Positions 11,039-23,572 of a DNA stretch of 64,000 bases are shown piece after piece (the first letter of the stretch is position 1; every line of letters begins with the position of its first letter). A program made the position numbers and the translations under genes. The notes beneath the pieces are model-generated. The model saw only the letters and a program-made list of their open reading frames with translations. It was not told where the DNA came from and did no database searches. This DNA is from Arthrobotrys musiformis (taxonomy: Eukaryota; Ascomycota; Orbiliomycetes; Orbiliales; Orbiliaceae). The stretch covers positions 930,001 to 994,000 of the forward strand of contig JAVHJL010000001.1 in assembly GCA_036971715.1 (NCBI GenBank), given 5' to 3'.

Positions 11039-14000
11039 ATGCTCCGAGCAGCGCGTCCCCTCAGCCGGCGGCCATTGCCGTTGGCGCGCCGCTTCCTCGC
11101 CACCCCTGCCAGCCCAATCGACACATCCAATCTCTCCAGTTTACCCGAGCCTGGCCTCAAGCTCAAAGGCTTTACACTGCAACGGACGAAGCATGTACCT
11201 GAACTCGAGCTGAGTGCCCTTCAGTTCAAACATGATAAGACTGGGGCGGAATACCTTCACGTCGCCCGTGAGGACAGCAACAACGTCTTCGCCATCGGGT
11301 TCAAGGTTCGTTGATCTTAATTTCGTTTTATCTAAATTCTCTTTTAAAGGTTTCTAAGATTGATTGGTAGACAAATCCTCCAGATGCCACCGGTCTACCG
11401 CATATCCTAGAGCATACAACTTTGTGTGGATCGAAAAAGTCAGAATACGCCCTCTAATAGTATTTATTATCAAGTTCTAACCTTGCTTGCATAGATACCC
11501 CGTCCGAGACCCATTCTTCAAAATGTTGAACCGAAGTTTGTCGAATTATATGAATGCCTTCACTGCATCAGACCACACAATATATCCTTTCGCCACGACA
11601 AATCAAACCGACTACATGAACCTGATGGACGTCTATTTAGATGCTACTTTGTTTCCTCTTCTCCAAGAAACCGACTTCAAGCAAGAAGGGTGGAGGTTAG
11701 GGCCTGAAAATCCGCAAGATAAAGAGTCACCAATCCTGTTTAAGGGTGTCGTCTACAACGAAATGAAGGGGCAAATGTCGGACCGAGGATATCTGTTTTA
11801 TAAAAGATTCCAAGATCATCTAATTCCGGCTTTGAACAATAGCGGCGGCGATCCAGCCTTTATCCCAGACCTGACTTTGGAGCAACTCAGGAACTTCCAC
11901 AAAGACCACTACCATCCCTCAAACTCGAAAATCTTTTCTTACGGAAACTTTTCGATGGAGCCGACGCTTGAAAAACTGGATGAAAAACTCACACACTTCG
12001 ACCAGATCTCAATCGACACAGATCTAAAGGTGCCAATTACCATAGATAAACCAATTGAGGTCACTGTCGAAGGTCCCGTAGATCGTTTGTCAAGCGAAAC
12101 AGAACAGATTATCACATCTCTTAGCTGGATTACCTGTGACACAACCGACGTTGTTGAAAACTTTGGGTTGTTGGTTCTATCATCTCTATTGCTAGATGGA
12201 TATGGTTCTCCTCTCTACAAAGCGCTAATCGAGCGGAACATCGGGGGAGCATACTCCCCGAATACTGGATACGATGCTGGAAATGCCAAAGGTATTTTCA
12301 CCATCGGTTTGCAAAATGTCAAGACCGAGAACGAAAAACTAGTCGCAAAGGAGATTCTTGACGAGCTACACAAGGTCCGACAGAACGGGTTCGACAAACA
12401 AAAGGTCGATGGTATCCTTCACCAACTTGAAATCTCGCTCAAACATGTAAGCATGAACACGGCTACCACAAAGAGAAATAGTTACCTAACGCAACCCTCT
12501 TCCTAGAAAACGGCCAACTTCGGGATGTCATTGATGCATAGGCTCCAGCCAAGTTGGTTCAACGGTATCGATCCATTTGACACCCTTAAGTGGAATGAGA
12601 TTGTTGCCCAGTTCCGAGAGCAGTATGGAAAGGGCGATTACCTCGAAGGCCTCATCGAAAAGTACTTGCTCAACGGGAAGACATTTTCGTTCACCATGTT
12701 ACCGTCCCCAAACTATGAAGAGGGCTTGGAGCAAGCGGAGTCCCAAAGGCTCCAAGAAAGAGTGGAAGGGCTTGGGGGCCTCGAAAAGGCCACCGAGCTT
12801 TTAGGGGCTGAAGAGTTAGAGCTCACAGAAGTACAGGAAAAGGCTAAATCACAAGACGCAAGCTGCCTCCCAACCCTTCATGTTAAAGACATCCCACGTG
12901 CGGTCGACAAGGTTGACTTCCGACTGAATAAAATCCAAGATGTTGATGTTCAATGGAGGATAGCACCAACGAATGGATTAACATACTTCAGAGCTTACGT
13001 CAAGTTAGATGGGTACCTCAATGCCGAGCAACGTATGCATCTACCACTTTATGCCGCTGCACTCTTCAGACTTGGAACTGCCAGGAAGACAATGGAAGAA
13101 ATAGAGGACCGTATCAAACTCAAGACTGGAGGGATTAGCTGCTCTCCCTATATTTCAACCGACCCGAGCAATCTTGAACAGCACTATGAGGGCCTGGTAT
13201 TCGCTGGCTACTGCTTGGACAGCAACGTCGCCGAGATGCTTGAGCTGCTACGAACAGTGATTGTTGAAACATCATTTGGCAGAATATCCAAGCTCCACAA
13301 CCTTGTCAAGGGCATGGCTAGCGGTGGCATGGACGAAGTTGCGGAACGTGGACATGCATACGCTCAAGGCCTTGCATCTTCGTATTTGACAAATGCAAGC
13401 GCAGCGAGTGAGTATATCGGTGGAATATCACAAGTCAAACTGATCGCCGATCTCGCCAGCTCTGAAATGTATTTCGGGGCAGTGAAACACATCGAGCAGA
13501 TTGGGCTCATTCCACAGCAGAGAGGAAACGACATGCGTATCGCCATAACTTGCGGGCAGGAGGCCGTAGCGGATAACGAAATGCATGTCCGGAAATACCT
13601 TGATGGGCTTGTGTCTGGAAGACTGGAACCTTCCCAGAAAGAGTTCGAGGCTCTCGAAATAGACCAGAAGAAAACATTTGTCCCAATGCCTTTCCAGGTC
13701 AATTACTCGGGTGTTGCGCTCAAGACAGTGCCCTTCGTTCACAAAGATACGGCGGCCCTGTCTGTTCTGGCCAAGATGTTAACGCACAAGCATCTCCACC
13801 ATGAAATTCGTGAGAAAGGAGGCGCGTACGGCGGCGGCGCTAGTAACAGCTGGCGCACTGGACTCTTCAGATTTTACAGTTATCGAGATCCAAATCCGCT
13901 CAACACACTCCAAGTAGTGCGAGAGTCTGGCCAGGTTGCAGTTGACAAGGATTGGACAGAACGAGACCTAGAGGAGGCCAAATTAAGCCTTTTCCAGGAC

Positions 14001-14374
14001 ATCGATGCACCTCGAAGCGTTAACCAAGAAGGAATGTCGAACTTCTTGGATGGCGTCACAGAGGAAATGAAGGCGGCGTAAGTATCCCGCCAGAAAACCC
14101 TCTCTGCAAGAGAAACATTGACTAACAGATTTTTTTTCACTACTCTAGAAAACGTGAGGAGGTCCTTGACACAACAGTCGATGACGTACGAAAAGTTGCG
14201 CAGAAATATATCGTCGAACAATTCGACCAAAAGCTAGACTCAACAGTAGTCATTGGAGATATCAACAGCGCATCGAAAGCCGGCCTATTCGAAGATAATG
14301 ACGAAAGCTGGAACACCTATGACATGGGTGGCAGCTCTAAAGCACCCTCGAAACAAGCCAAGGTGATGTTGTGA
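11039..14374 (+). CDS. CYM1: Mitochondrial presequence protease (Cym1/PreP, M16C metallopeptidase)
   Basis: Zinc endopeptidase of the mitochondrial matrix or intermembrane space that degrades cleaved targeting peptides. Five exons: 11039-11305, 11371-11438, 11495-12446, 12507-14077, 14149-14374; total 1027 aa, normal for PreP. The inverted zinc motif HxxEH is H100-I-L-E103-H104, split from its surroundings by the first two introns. The second-shell Glu lies in YNEMKG at about residue 201. The N-terminus ([19 protein letters not shown]) is an Arg-rich amphipathic presequence. The C-terminal half has the M16C substrate-binding features, including a GGAYGGG loop. Introns 2, 3 and 4 contain CTAAC branch points. 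The apparent GTG start at 11033 is not used; the ATG is at 11039. The 3' end of exon 4 (AAGGCGGC|GTAAGT) runs straight into an in-frame stop if unspliced, so the last exon is easily missed. Confidence 0.96.
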
Positions 14375-15225
14375 ACCGCTTATCGTTCCAGTCCTCATAT
14401 AACCCATATCCACATTTATGATATTGTAAATACGTCTACCTAGGTATATACACGATTTGGAGTTCTCTGCATATACTACTTGTATATATTTATATTCAGA
14501 TATACTCTGGCCACTGCCCCCCTTCTTTCTTTCATTTCCACCCCTTTACCTGTGACATGCATCGAATGATAGGAACAGCGCCAGGGAAAGAACAGACCAA
14601 AGAACAAACGTCTCCAACACCGTGAAATACAAGTATTCCACACTCCATTGTTGTGAAGATCACTGCCCTGGCGCGAGAGAAAGAGAAATTGCCTTACCAT
14701 TCTGGTATTCCTTCGTTTGCAGCGGGAAATACTCCGAGTTTTCTCTGACTTCATGAATGTTCCGCCTATGTTCGTCTCGGACAGCTTCTTCCTTCTTCAG
14801 ACCGTGTTTCGATCTCCCGGAGCAGGAATGGAAAGGGGGAATGTTGAACGGCCGTGATATAGCGGACTTCTGAGGTTCGGAGGCTTAGGGCTTTTCGTGA
14901 GAAGGCAGAGTACGGTTGAGCGCCGTATCTCTCTAGACCTTTTTGGTGCAGAGGGGTTGTTTGGCAATTTCTCAATGATGGATCTTTCAGACTTGCGCCT
15001 TGGCGAGATTTACCAGGTGCTGGCTATTATCCGTCGTACATTTCCCTTTTTTTCTCAATCTAAGATTGATTGTACTCAAAGTTTTATGGGGTGGAGATGA
15101 ATTCTTGCAGCTATAAGACTAAAAAATACATGGAGGTGGTCTCCTGGACACCAAATTACATCAAGGCAGACAAATTCCACAAGTTAACGAGTCTGGCGAC
15201 GAGACAAGGAACACTCGATCCGCAT
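14375..15225. other. Convergent intergenic region, no gene seen
   Basis: Shared 3' flank of the protease gene (plus) and the Clr5 gene (minus). It is A/T-rich just after 14375 and probably carries both polyadenylation regions. Several open frames of 60-90 codons occur on both strands without family content. Confidence 0.5.
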
Positions 15226-17562
15226 TTAAACATCTTTCGCAACCAAGTACAATGCAGCCCTTGTAGAATTCTGGGCCAAAAAAGAAAAATCAACATCATC
15301 CATAACTGTTTGTGTATCTTCAAGATGAACTTTCGTAAACTGGTTCAAGAGCTCATATCGCTGCCAAGAGAAGGGCGGATCTGTAAACTGAGATTTCAAC
15401 CATCGATCAAATTGATGGCCGAACTCGCGGAAATTGTCAAAAACAAAGCGCTTCGGCCCCGGTTTTTCGTTTGAATTTCGATTATATGGCAAACGAGCGA
15501 CCATCAGAGTATATCTTTTGTCGTTCGATACATCTTCACGCGGCATCGATGCCCGTGATGCTTCATATAGTATTCTCTCGTGATTTGTAAAGCTGGTTGA
15601 GGTAACAAAACCATGGCCTAGTGAGGCGCTAGCAAGGTTTGGGCTCATCGGCCTTGGAGACGGTACCAGAGAATGGTTCTCGAGTTCTCCTAAAGGTTCC
15701 TGATATTCCTCCCTTTGCGACACTTGGGTTTGAGACCAATCTAGGTCAGTATGATCAGCCAGGAGGGGTTCCACAGTTGCGGGTTCCGTAGACACTCGAT
15801 GTATCCCCTCAAATGTATCATTGATCTCGGCATCTATGCGAAAGGATACGGGAGTCAGATATATGAGTTATCGATAATCTTGTAGGCCTTCAGAGGTGCA
15901 CATATGCGCACCATCCAAGCTTGATGAATCTTCAACTATAAATGTGAACTTACAAGGTTCCGGTTGTGCCCTATTTCCCCATCGCGGAAATACGAATCTA
16001 AACACCCCAATCCATGTTTTAGTCGCTCTAATTTCCGGTGGAAGAGTCCCGTTGAAATGAGCTCTTTTGACATGTTCCCTAATCAATGTACACCATTTAG
16101 ACAATATTCATATGCTATGAAAACAGCTGTGTAAGCTCATTTTTACCACATACTTTATCCCTGATAAATTTTGTCTGTTGATTCGCAAGCATCCTCGATG
16201 GGTGGATGGATCTCCTTTCGCGAAAGGACAGGCCAGTCTTTGCCCAAGATTCTCCGTTGTAGTATCTTTACGACTAATTTTATGTGGCCTTTCATGTGTA
16301 TCTTCAGCCTCCCCAGGTGAACTCGCAATTTCCAGCCGTCTCCGCTTTGTCCCCATGTTATTTGAGGTTAAACGTTGCTCTATAGCTAGGTCCGCTGTTG
16401 GCGCTTTCAAATAGAAAGGGGAGTACAGTAGAGCATTTGTTTCTATAGCCGGTGGCGCAGATTTAGGCGCTTTATAGCCCAAGATTGCTCTCAGCGCCAC
16501 GAGTTTCGAGGTCCCCCGTGATCCTCTCATAGAAAAGACAGTATGAATAAACTCCTCGACCACGAACGAATCCAGAAATTTACGATAAATATTGTGCGAC
16601 TTCTCCCCAATATTCATGCGATGGAAAGCCTTAGAAACTGCACGAAAGAGGGACGTATTCTGCGTTTGGTCTGGCTCAGCTCCTTTTTCTATGCATTTGG
16701 TCCCAACTTTTTCGTAGGTCCTCCGTGGCAACGGTAGTAAAACTGTCCGGTCCCGTTAATTATTATATCAGAATATATGAAATGAGGGTTGCATTTGCCC
16801 CCTTTGAATTCGGCGCACAAAGGTTACAAGGTACATTCATTCACAAACCTGAAAGATAATCTAGGAAAAACAGCACATAGCTTTCCCTAACCCGTATAAA
16901 GGAGGGATTTTTGACCACCGTCAGGAGAAATTGGGCGATGGAGGGCAAGAAAGGCCAGCAAATATTCGAAGTTACACTCCAGGGGGCCAACAAAGGATCC
17001 TCGGAACCGACCTCGACGATATCGACACGTGGTACAAGATCGTCAAAATCCAGAGCTATTGGCGATACACTTCTTGGCGGTGTAAGAAATGAGATTCCTT
17101 CTGCATATGAAAAGTTGTCCAAATCTCCTATATTTTCAAGGATTAATTTGTACCGGGGCTGCTGGGGATATCTTCTTAGTCCACGTTGGAGCTTTTCTTG
17201 TGATATTGGGAAATCGTTCAAATACACAGATGTCGACGTTCTGTCATATTGAGGTTTAGTCGAAAGCTGTCTGTGAATGAATTGATATTCTCTCTGGGTC
17301 AGGTTTTTACGTAGGCCCCAGAGTTTGAGACGATACTCCAACTGTTTTAATCTAGCATTTCAACAGATTTTCGTGTTAGCAGGTTGGCTTTCGCCGTGGT
17401 AATCGAGGCTGACGAATTTCAAGTAGATTTGTACGTTATTTTAAAACCATGTCCTCTCAACTTGTCTTTGATTTCTGCCTGCGTGTGCCCTATATGATAG
17501 AGAAGGGAAATTTCGGGTCGATAAGCTTCCCATTCATCTATGACGGACTGAGGAGTTCGCAT
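15226..17562 (-). CDS. Clr5-domain protein with C2H2-like zinc-finger segment, 650 aa
   Basis: Looks broken at first because it is split over five exons. On the minus strand these are 17562-17435, 17351-16849, 16742-16154, 16078-15954 and 15833-15226, all frame-compatible, with a CTAAC branch point in intron 1. The N-terminus is a Clr5 domain: EWEAYRPEI, then an intron inside the domain, then QLEYRLKLWGLRKN. About 50 such fungal DNA-binding-type residues are typical of this family. Near residues 382-414 there is C-x12-C-x13-H-x4-H (CPFAKGDP, GCLRINRQN, KEHVKRAHF), completed only by joining exons 3 and 4. It is followed by a WIGVFRFVFP motif seen after such fingers in fungal proteins. It is probably a nuclear regulator; the target is unknown. 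Exon choice at intron 2 (106 nt) is the least certain. Confidence 0.78.
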
Positions 17563-19440
17563 TTTGGTCGAGAGATCCCCCGACGCACGCTCTGATGACT
17601 CCTGGATATCCAGCCTTATTGTAATATTTTCAAGACATAGTTACAAGTCCTCGAACGGAATCTAATCTTGGCGGAAAGCGGACGTATCCAACGAGGATGT
17701 GCTACGAATTCGCGAAACGCAAGCCTTACCAATAACGTCGAATTCCTTGGCGGAAATTGGTTTCGTCCAATTATATCAGCCCGTATGCATATGAGCCAGA
17801 TCCTGGTCTGTCGAAGCCCCATACGCAACGAGGCTGAGTTTTTTGGGTTCACTATCGCGTAGACCATGGGGATCAGCCTTGAATACCGCACTTTATGTCA
17901 AGTGCTACCGTTCATTAATTACACATATATGTGCGTCAGCACTCGATTTCGCTTTTCTTATTTCTATCAGATTCATAATCTTTACCAAAATTTTTAGAAT
18001 ATAATACTCTGTCACAACGAAGAGTCAACATAGATTTGAGCAAATTGTACCTGTGTGTGCTGCCTAGCCACGGGAACATCTATTTAAAGAAACCAGCACT
18101 GTAATCAAATGGATCAATACAGACTTGGAACTTTTTACAGATACTTACATGACTGCAAGTACTGATCATACGATATCATTATATGAAGAACGGGTCTAGC
18201 TCGAGACGAATAAAGAATCCTCATAAGATTTTGAGTAGTTGTGTACGGGAACGGTTTTGAGAAAAGGCCCATTTTATGCACGATTCGGCCAGGCGAGACG
18301 AACCGTGCAGATACCGACTTAGTATAGGAGCATGGGAATACCCTTACAATTACGTCAGAATCAAAAACTTTGCTTTTCATTCATAATTAACCTTAAAATG
18401 TAGCTGTCAAACCTCCATAGCTAAAGATGAACTATCTGGCCGTATATATTCGTTTGACACCAACGCTTTTATCAGGTCTTGGTGCTGCAACTATTACTTG
18501 AAACAAAGCACTATGACATGCTGATTGTTTTCGCGAATTTGATATGACGTGGCTAGTAGTTCTTTGATTTCTGTAAAATTCCTACATGCCGAATACCCCT
18601 CTTTTCGATCGGGGTCTGCTGCTACAACAAAATCGCTCATAACTAGGGCTAGCATTACTTACATTGATAGCTGTGTCAGTGCTAGATATCTTGGACGAGA
18701 TACTACCAAATTCCAAACCCTTAGTCGTTAGCTTGTCCACTCTATATTTTCCTATCCCATCACAGACCTACCACATGTATCGGCAATCACCACGGGTCAA
18801 CCCGAGTTGAAACCCTAAATATTCGAGGTGATGTTACACAAACCGGAAGCCAAATGGCTGCCTTTCGCCCCTCATAGGCAAGGAATACCCCTTCCCTCAC
18901 GGAATGAATATCAGTAGAAGTATACAAGCTAGCTTATGGCGATTCCCGCTCAATAGCCCAGGGCCCGCCCACCCAAAGCTTCCTAAGCTATAGGCCCGGA
19001 CCCTATGATTGTTGCAAACTATCCCCAGGTCGTTTCCTATATAGGCTGAACTCCCTGCTCCAGGGACTCGGGTTCTTCCGTGAATTCTTCTGCTACATAC
19101 CTGAAAATATAAATTTCCAGTGTGAATAACTAGTTGAAGCTAGCAGGAGAGCGGCTAAGATTTTCCCACATCTCCTCCTTTCGCGTACTCGCATGCAAGC
19201 CTTCAAATTTAAAGCAAATAAATCTGTCAACATGATCTCATATAATCCTCAATATTGTACGATACATACTCAAAAACATAGCTACAGATACCGCCGTGCG
19301 ATCTAAAGAAGGTTTCGTCTCCCATGCAGCACTCCGTGAGCCAGACAATCAGGGCGAGGACTAACAATTTTTAACTCGTTGACTGATTGCGGGTGGAACG
19401 TGTTTTCTAGCCTTCGGGTGCCACTAACAATATATTTTAG

Positions 19441-19589
19441 AGTCTCCTACGGAACTCTCTGCTGCAGACATCGACTACCATCCTGATATGATATGCGTCA
19501 CCAGGTTCCTCCAGTTACACTCCGATAATCCCCCCGACCCCGATACCCCAACACCTACCGACGATCTAAACGGCCCGGATGGCTTTTAG
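19441..19589 (+). pseudogene. Possible relic exon
   Basis: An acceptor-like TTTTAG is followed by a reading frame of biased composition (about 49 codons, Pro/Asp-rich: DNPPDPDTPTPTDDLNG). It ends at TAG (19587-19589) and then continues open for another 19 codons (IIRLADMLETTLIRLF). Upstream, a second open stretch near 19310-19367 (SKEGFVSHAALREPDNQGE) may be another exon. The pattern could be the remains of a decayed gene or the tail of a short unrecognised one. Confidence 0.2.
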
Positions 19590-19653
19590 ATTATCCGCCT
19601 TGCTGACATGCTCGAGACTACTCTCATCCGCTTATTTACTTCTTTGTGATCTT

Positions 19654-19696
19654 TAAAAAAAAAGAAAAAGAAAAGAAAAGAAAAAAAAAAAAAAAA
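19654..19696. repeat. A-rich tract (A/G)
   Basis: About 43 bases almost wholly A with scattered G. It lies just after the possible relic exon, so it may be a poly(A)-like remnant of retroposition or simply a low-complexity tract. Confidence 0.6.
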
Positions 19697-20436
19697 GGCC
19701 GTTTCCCGTTGTCCATTCATTCAGTCACTCCTTCATCCAAACGGGTTTGGAATTTCGAACAGTTGTGGTATATTTTGTGTTGTAACGTAGGCGTCTAGAA
19801 TCAAATAGCTAGTAAATCTAGAAGGGGTTAACGTTGCAACGTTAGTTACTAGTAGACACCAAAGGTACAGGCAATTTTAGAACAAGCACTATACTAGTTC
19901 GAACATTCTTATAGATTCAAAGATGCATTTGCATTTTTCGTCCTCTAAACCACAATATGTTTGCTAGTGCTATGTACAGCGCGTTATGGTCGCAAATATG
20001 TGTTCCGTTGAGCTCATGAGTAGAAGTCCATTTGCACCGCGTATGTGCGAGAGACAAAATATTTAAAATACTCGAGTCCAGAATACATTAATCGCTTGTA
20101 GATGCTAGGTTGCTAGCTTTTGTGGACTCTAGTCACTGTAGTAATTGGACGTAATCATGCTGGCATCGCAGTATTCGTATATAGGCTACGTACGGGCTTC
20201 CCCTTGTGAAACCTGGGTACTAGGCGATATACACCCTAGGCAATCGATCGTAAACATAATCTTCATTAAGTTCCAACAGCTTATACACATTAATATTCCT
20301 GCCCATCCGCTATAGACAAAGGCACTAGTACTACTGTCTCCGAAATAACACCAAAATCCAGTTCGTAAGCGGCTACACCCAGCCAGCTAGGCCTCGATAT
20401 GTACCCTCCCGATTTCCCCCCAGGAATATGTGATCA

Positions 20437-21819
20437 TTAGACATGGGTCGCAGCCGATTTAGTTGGGATATCCGCCTGTCCCTTCGCCATATTCTCTGAC
20501 CCTGATACCCAAGCATCTCGAGCCTCGTCTGCAATTCTTTGAGCTAACATAATTCTCGCAGGGTCGGTCCCAGGCTTTGTAGTCTCCGTCAAAAACATTC
20601 GAATAGCCTTGTCGACTTCGGCTTCCATATCCACGCCCCCATTCTTTTCGTTCTCCTCTTGAAGATCATTAATACGAGCTAACAGCCTCAACATCTCCTC
20701 ATAAAGTGGCCAATTGGGCAAGAGCTCGAGCGCTATCCAATTCAGTCCCTTCAATCGGCAGTTCGGTGAGTTCTCAATTGTAGCTCTGATAATTCCCTTG
20801 GTACGGGTTATGTTCCCCTCTACTAACTGGTGAGAGAACTCTCCCCGAGACGCTCCCTGTAGACGACGGGAAATTTGCGTGGCAACGATCTCTGCCACGG
20901 AGGAATAGACTAGGACTGCTAGGAACCCGAGTTGCATATAGCCACGCATGTTGACCATGCACGCTACAGAAGCGGTCGCGGCCAGTGTTCCACTGATCAT
21001 CCAGAACCAATGGAGGAAGACGATCATAGGTGTTTTATTAAACTCCATAGTCTCTCTCGCCCATCTCTCAAGTGTCTCCTTTCGGCCCTTGAATATTACT
21101 GTTCCACCTTCGGGACGCTGGTACACTGCATACCGAGGTTTTGCGTCCGCCACAATGGTTCCCTTGACATCAATACGAATCATTTCAGCGAACGAAATGA
21201 ATGTGGATGCAAGCCAATGTAGAGCGTAAAACAAAAAGAGTGTCCCAGCCCATATATCCGCAGTCAACACACTGAATGCGACTCCCGCCGACAACAGCAG
21301 GCCGTTCGCTAGCCCAATAATTTGGAGCGAAATCCGTCCGGGCCATGATCCCATGCCCAGTTTATGCGTCCGTCGCGACTTATCGTCCAGGTCATCCATA
21401 TTTATGACCATAAAGTCATTGCCTGCAATTTCCGAAGACCTGAACTCCACCAAGTCGTTCAGCCGATAGTTACTATTATTAACAGGAAATTCTTTGAAAA
21501 TCATATCGGAGCGAACGGGAATGAGCTTGATGTCTATCCCACACATCGTAATTGCGGGATGTATAGAAGTGACATTCATACTCAGATGCGCGACGAGGGT
21601 GTTCACAGGCGGCAAAGTCCCACCAATCATCATTGTATGGGGCCATTTGTAATCCTTGCGGTCCAGCTGAAGGTAGAGCCTTGCTGCGCTTCGGTCTGCG
21701 CGTGGATTAGAGAGGACTGCGGCGACGGCGAGAGGGTCGAATGTAACATCATTATCATTCTTTAGCTCCGCGGACGGCCCTCCGGACGGGAAGGGAAAAT
21801 CCCGAGGGAAAAGAGGCAT
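20437..21819 (-). CDS. Multi-pass membrane protein of unknown function, 460 aa
   Basis: Single exon with a true ATG. Not recognised as a named family. Residues 1-160 look soluble, with conserved-looking beta-type sequence. Four hydrophobic spans follow, near 166-188, 191-211, 265-290 and 295-315, arranged as two hairpins separated by a 50-residue loop. The C-terminal 140 residues are charged and partly helical (LQEENEKNGG). There is no signal peptide, so it is probably an integral membrane protein with both large domains on one side. Neighbours give no clue. The open frame is intact with ordinary codon use, so it is likely real. Confidence 0.75.
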   Translation of the reverse strand: MPLFPRDFPFPSGGPSAELKNDNDVTFDPLAVAAVLSNPRADRSAARLYLQLDRKDYKWPHTMMIGGTLPPVNTLVAHLSMNVTSIHPAITMCGIDIKLIPVRSDMIFKEFPVNNSNYRLNDLVEFRSSEIAGNDFMVINMDDLDDKSRRTHKLGMGSWPGRISLQIIGLANGLLLSAGVAFSVLTADIWAGTLFLFYALHWLASTFISFAEMIRIDVKGTIVADAKPRYAVYQRPEGGTVIFKGRKETLERWARETMEFNKTPMIVFLHWFWMISGTLAATASVACMVNMRGYMQLGFLAVLVYSSVAEIVATQISRRLQGASRGEFSHQLVEGNITRTKGIIRATIENSPNCRLKGLNWIALELLPNWPLYEEMLRLLARINDLQEENEKNGGVDMEAEVDKAIRMFLTETTKPGTDPARIMLAQRIADEARDAWVSGSENMAKGQADIPTKSAATHV

Positions 21820-23572
21820 TGTGCTTCCGCGCGGGTTATCCCGGATACGGGAAGTAAAACCCGACTACAAGAGGTAGTCAGAGTGGGGAGAAAAGGGCTG
21901 GAGGAATCGATCGGTTAACTTGTGGAGTAGTTCGATGTCGAGACGTGACTAAAATGAGGTAAACACACCGCAGGGCGCATTCGCGTTCGTAAATTTAAAA
22001 GCTAAGCTCAAGGCCACAAGAATATTGTATAGGCAAATTTGGTTTTGAGCGAACGGGAAAAGCGTAGGAGGTGATTCAAAGACCAGCGACCCCAGTCTGA
22101 ACCTTGCCCAAGGGAAAATACTAATTGATCGTTCGACGTACTGGGTAGTTCGGAATCCGGAACCTGCGATACATACCGATACAAAAATCAATGAGCAACC
22201 TCCTCCTTTATGACCCCCAAGATACAAGTCATGGGTGGGGCTGCCAGCGAGCCGAACTGCCGAACCTATAAGAAACGAGGATTGAGGTGCCTGAAACAAA
22301 ACTTGACTGGATAGAGCGAGCCTGCATGGCGAGGCTGACGAATATCCTGTGCTATTCGCATACAAAACATGCGGACAGCTGCGACCGCGACCCAAAAATG
22401 CTGTATGAAAACTTGGTTCGGTTAATTTTGCTTATATTTAGATATTCTTCCTCGATTTGTGCTTCATGAGCTGGTGGAAGCGGGTCGAAGAGGGCAGGCA
22501 TCTGCTCAGCTCAGCTCAGTCAATGGTCCAGGCTCGTCAAGATAACAACTCCAGCTGGAAACAAAGGATTGGCTATATATACAATATTAAAGGAAAAAAT
22601 AGAACTTACAAACATCTAAGTTTCCCTAGCCTCGTATTTCAACGTCCTAAGAGGAAACCTCACTTGAGGTTTCCCACTCATTTTCGAATTTAAAGTTGAT
22701 CCAACTAGCACTAGTTATAAACCACATCCATGTCGGCGTATTCACACCCTCCCTAATTACAACAATCAACACAAATGGTGGCTACTACGCCAATCAGCTC
22801 CTATTTTTTCCGTGTCCGTGTTATATATAAGCACCATGTTCGTGCGAACCCCCTCCGCTTTAAACTCGATCGGGGAATTTGTGTTCGCAGGGACCTGTTC
22901 TACGACGGTGGCCTGCGAGTTCGCGGTGAAGTTGTGATCACGCTTCGACTCGAGCTTATACGATGCGATGCGAGACAAGTTTTGACGTCACTACAACGTT
23001 ATGAATGTCTGATTTTCACGTGCGCGCGCGCGCATACTAGAATGAAAACGTCGAACGTCGAATGTCGAATATTAAATATTAACCGCGTTCACTGTAGAGC
23101 TTTTCTTATTGTACATACGTACATACGTATGTTATACGGAGGCGGCCGGAGGCCGCCATCGCATTCGCACTCGCTCGTCCTATTAGTAAACGCTACAGTA
23201 CCATATATATAGCCTGCCTACTTATAAATTTATGTTTCCACCATGCTAGCAGAGCGTTCGGTCGGTGTGACTTAACAAATTATTTTTATTATCCCTTTCA
23301 GTAACCGTAAGGCTATAACTCGTCTATCAGATCGTAGCTTCCAAATAAAATAAAATTAATTAGAGTGATGCCGGACTACTACGGAGGTCGCATGCACGGC
23401 GCTAAGACACAGTATATAGGCGCAAAAATAATATTGTCCCAAGTCTCACTTGATGATATGGCTGATATATACTATTCAATAATTTTCTTTATGGGATATT
23501 CTGCTTTCGAGTAAAACATTAATTGTACATCTTCCTGAATACAGGTTCATGAGCTGCTGCGCCATCTGAGAT
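21820..23572. other. 1.75 kb intergenic region, no gene seen
   Basis: The first part is the likely promoter of the membrane-protein gene. It includes a CTCAG-unit repeat near 22503-22519, an alternating CG run near 23023-23033, and a perfect GC hairpin at 23141-23157 (GGCGGCC, loop GGA, GGCCGCC). The 148-codon minus frame at 21949-22395 has no recognisable content. Confidence 0.45.
23141..23157. repeat. GC-rich perfect inverted repeat
   Basis: 7 bp arms (GGCGGCC/GGCCGCC) with a GGA loop, preceded by an ACATACGT repeat at 23112-23130. A local hairpin of unknown role. Confidence 0.6.

Larger units (their letters stand above)
17563..20436. other. 2.9 kb gene-poor region
   Basis: No intact gene recognised. 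A short coding-like stretch lies at 19441-19589 (listed separately), followed by an A-rich tract at 19654-19696. The minus-strand open frame at 17616-17891 lies upstream of the Clr5 gene start and has no recognisable features. Confidence 0.45.

Noticed and set aside
15070..15474. 134-codon plus-strand frame
   Set aside because: Overlaps the last exon of the Clr5 gene on the other strand and has no features.
21949..22395. 148-codon minus-strand frame
   Set aside because: No family motifs, starts in the promoter region of the membrane-protein gene and has irregular composition.
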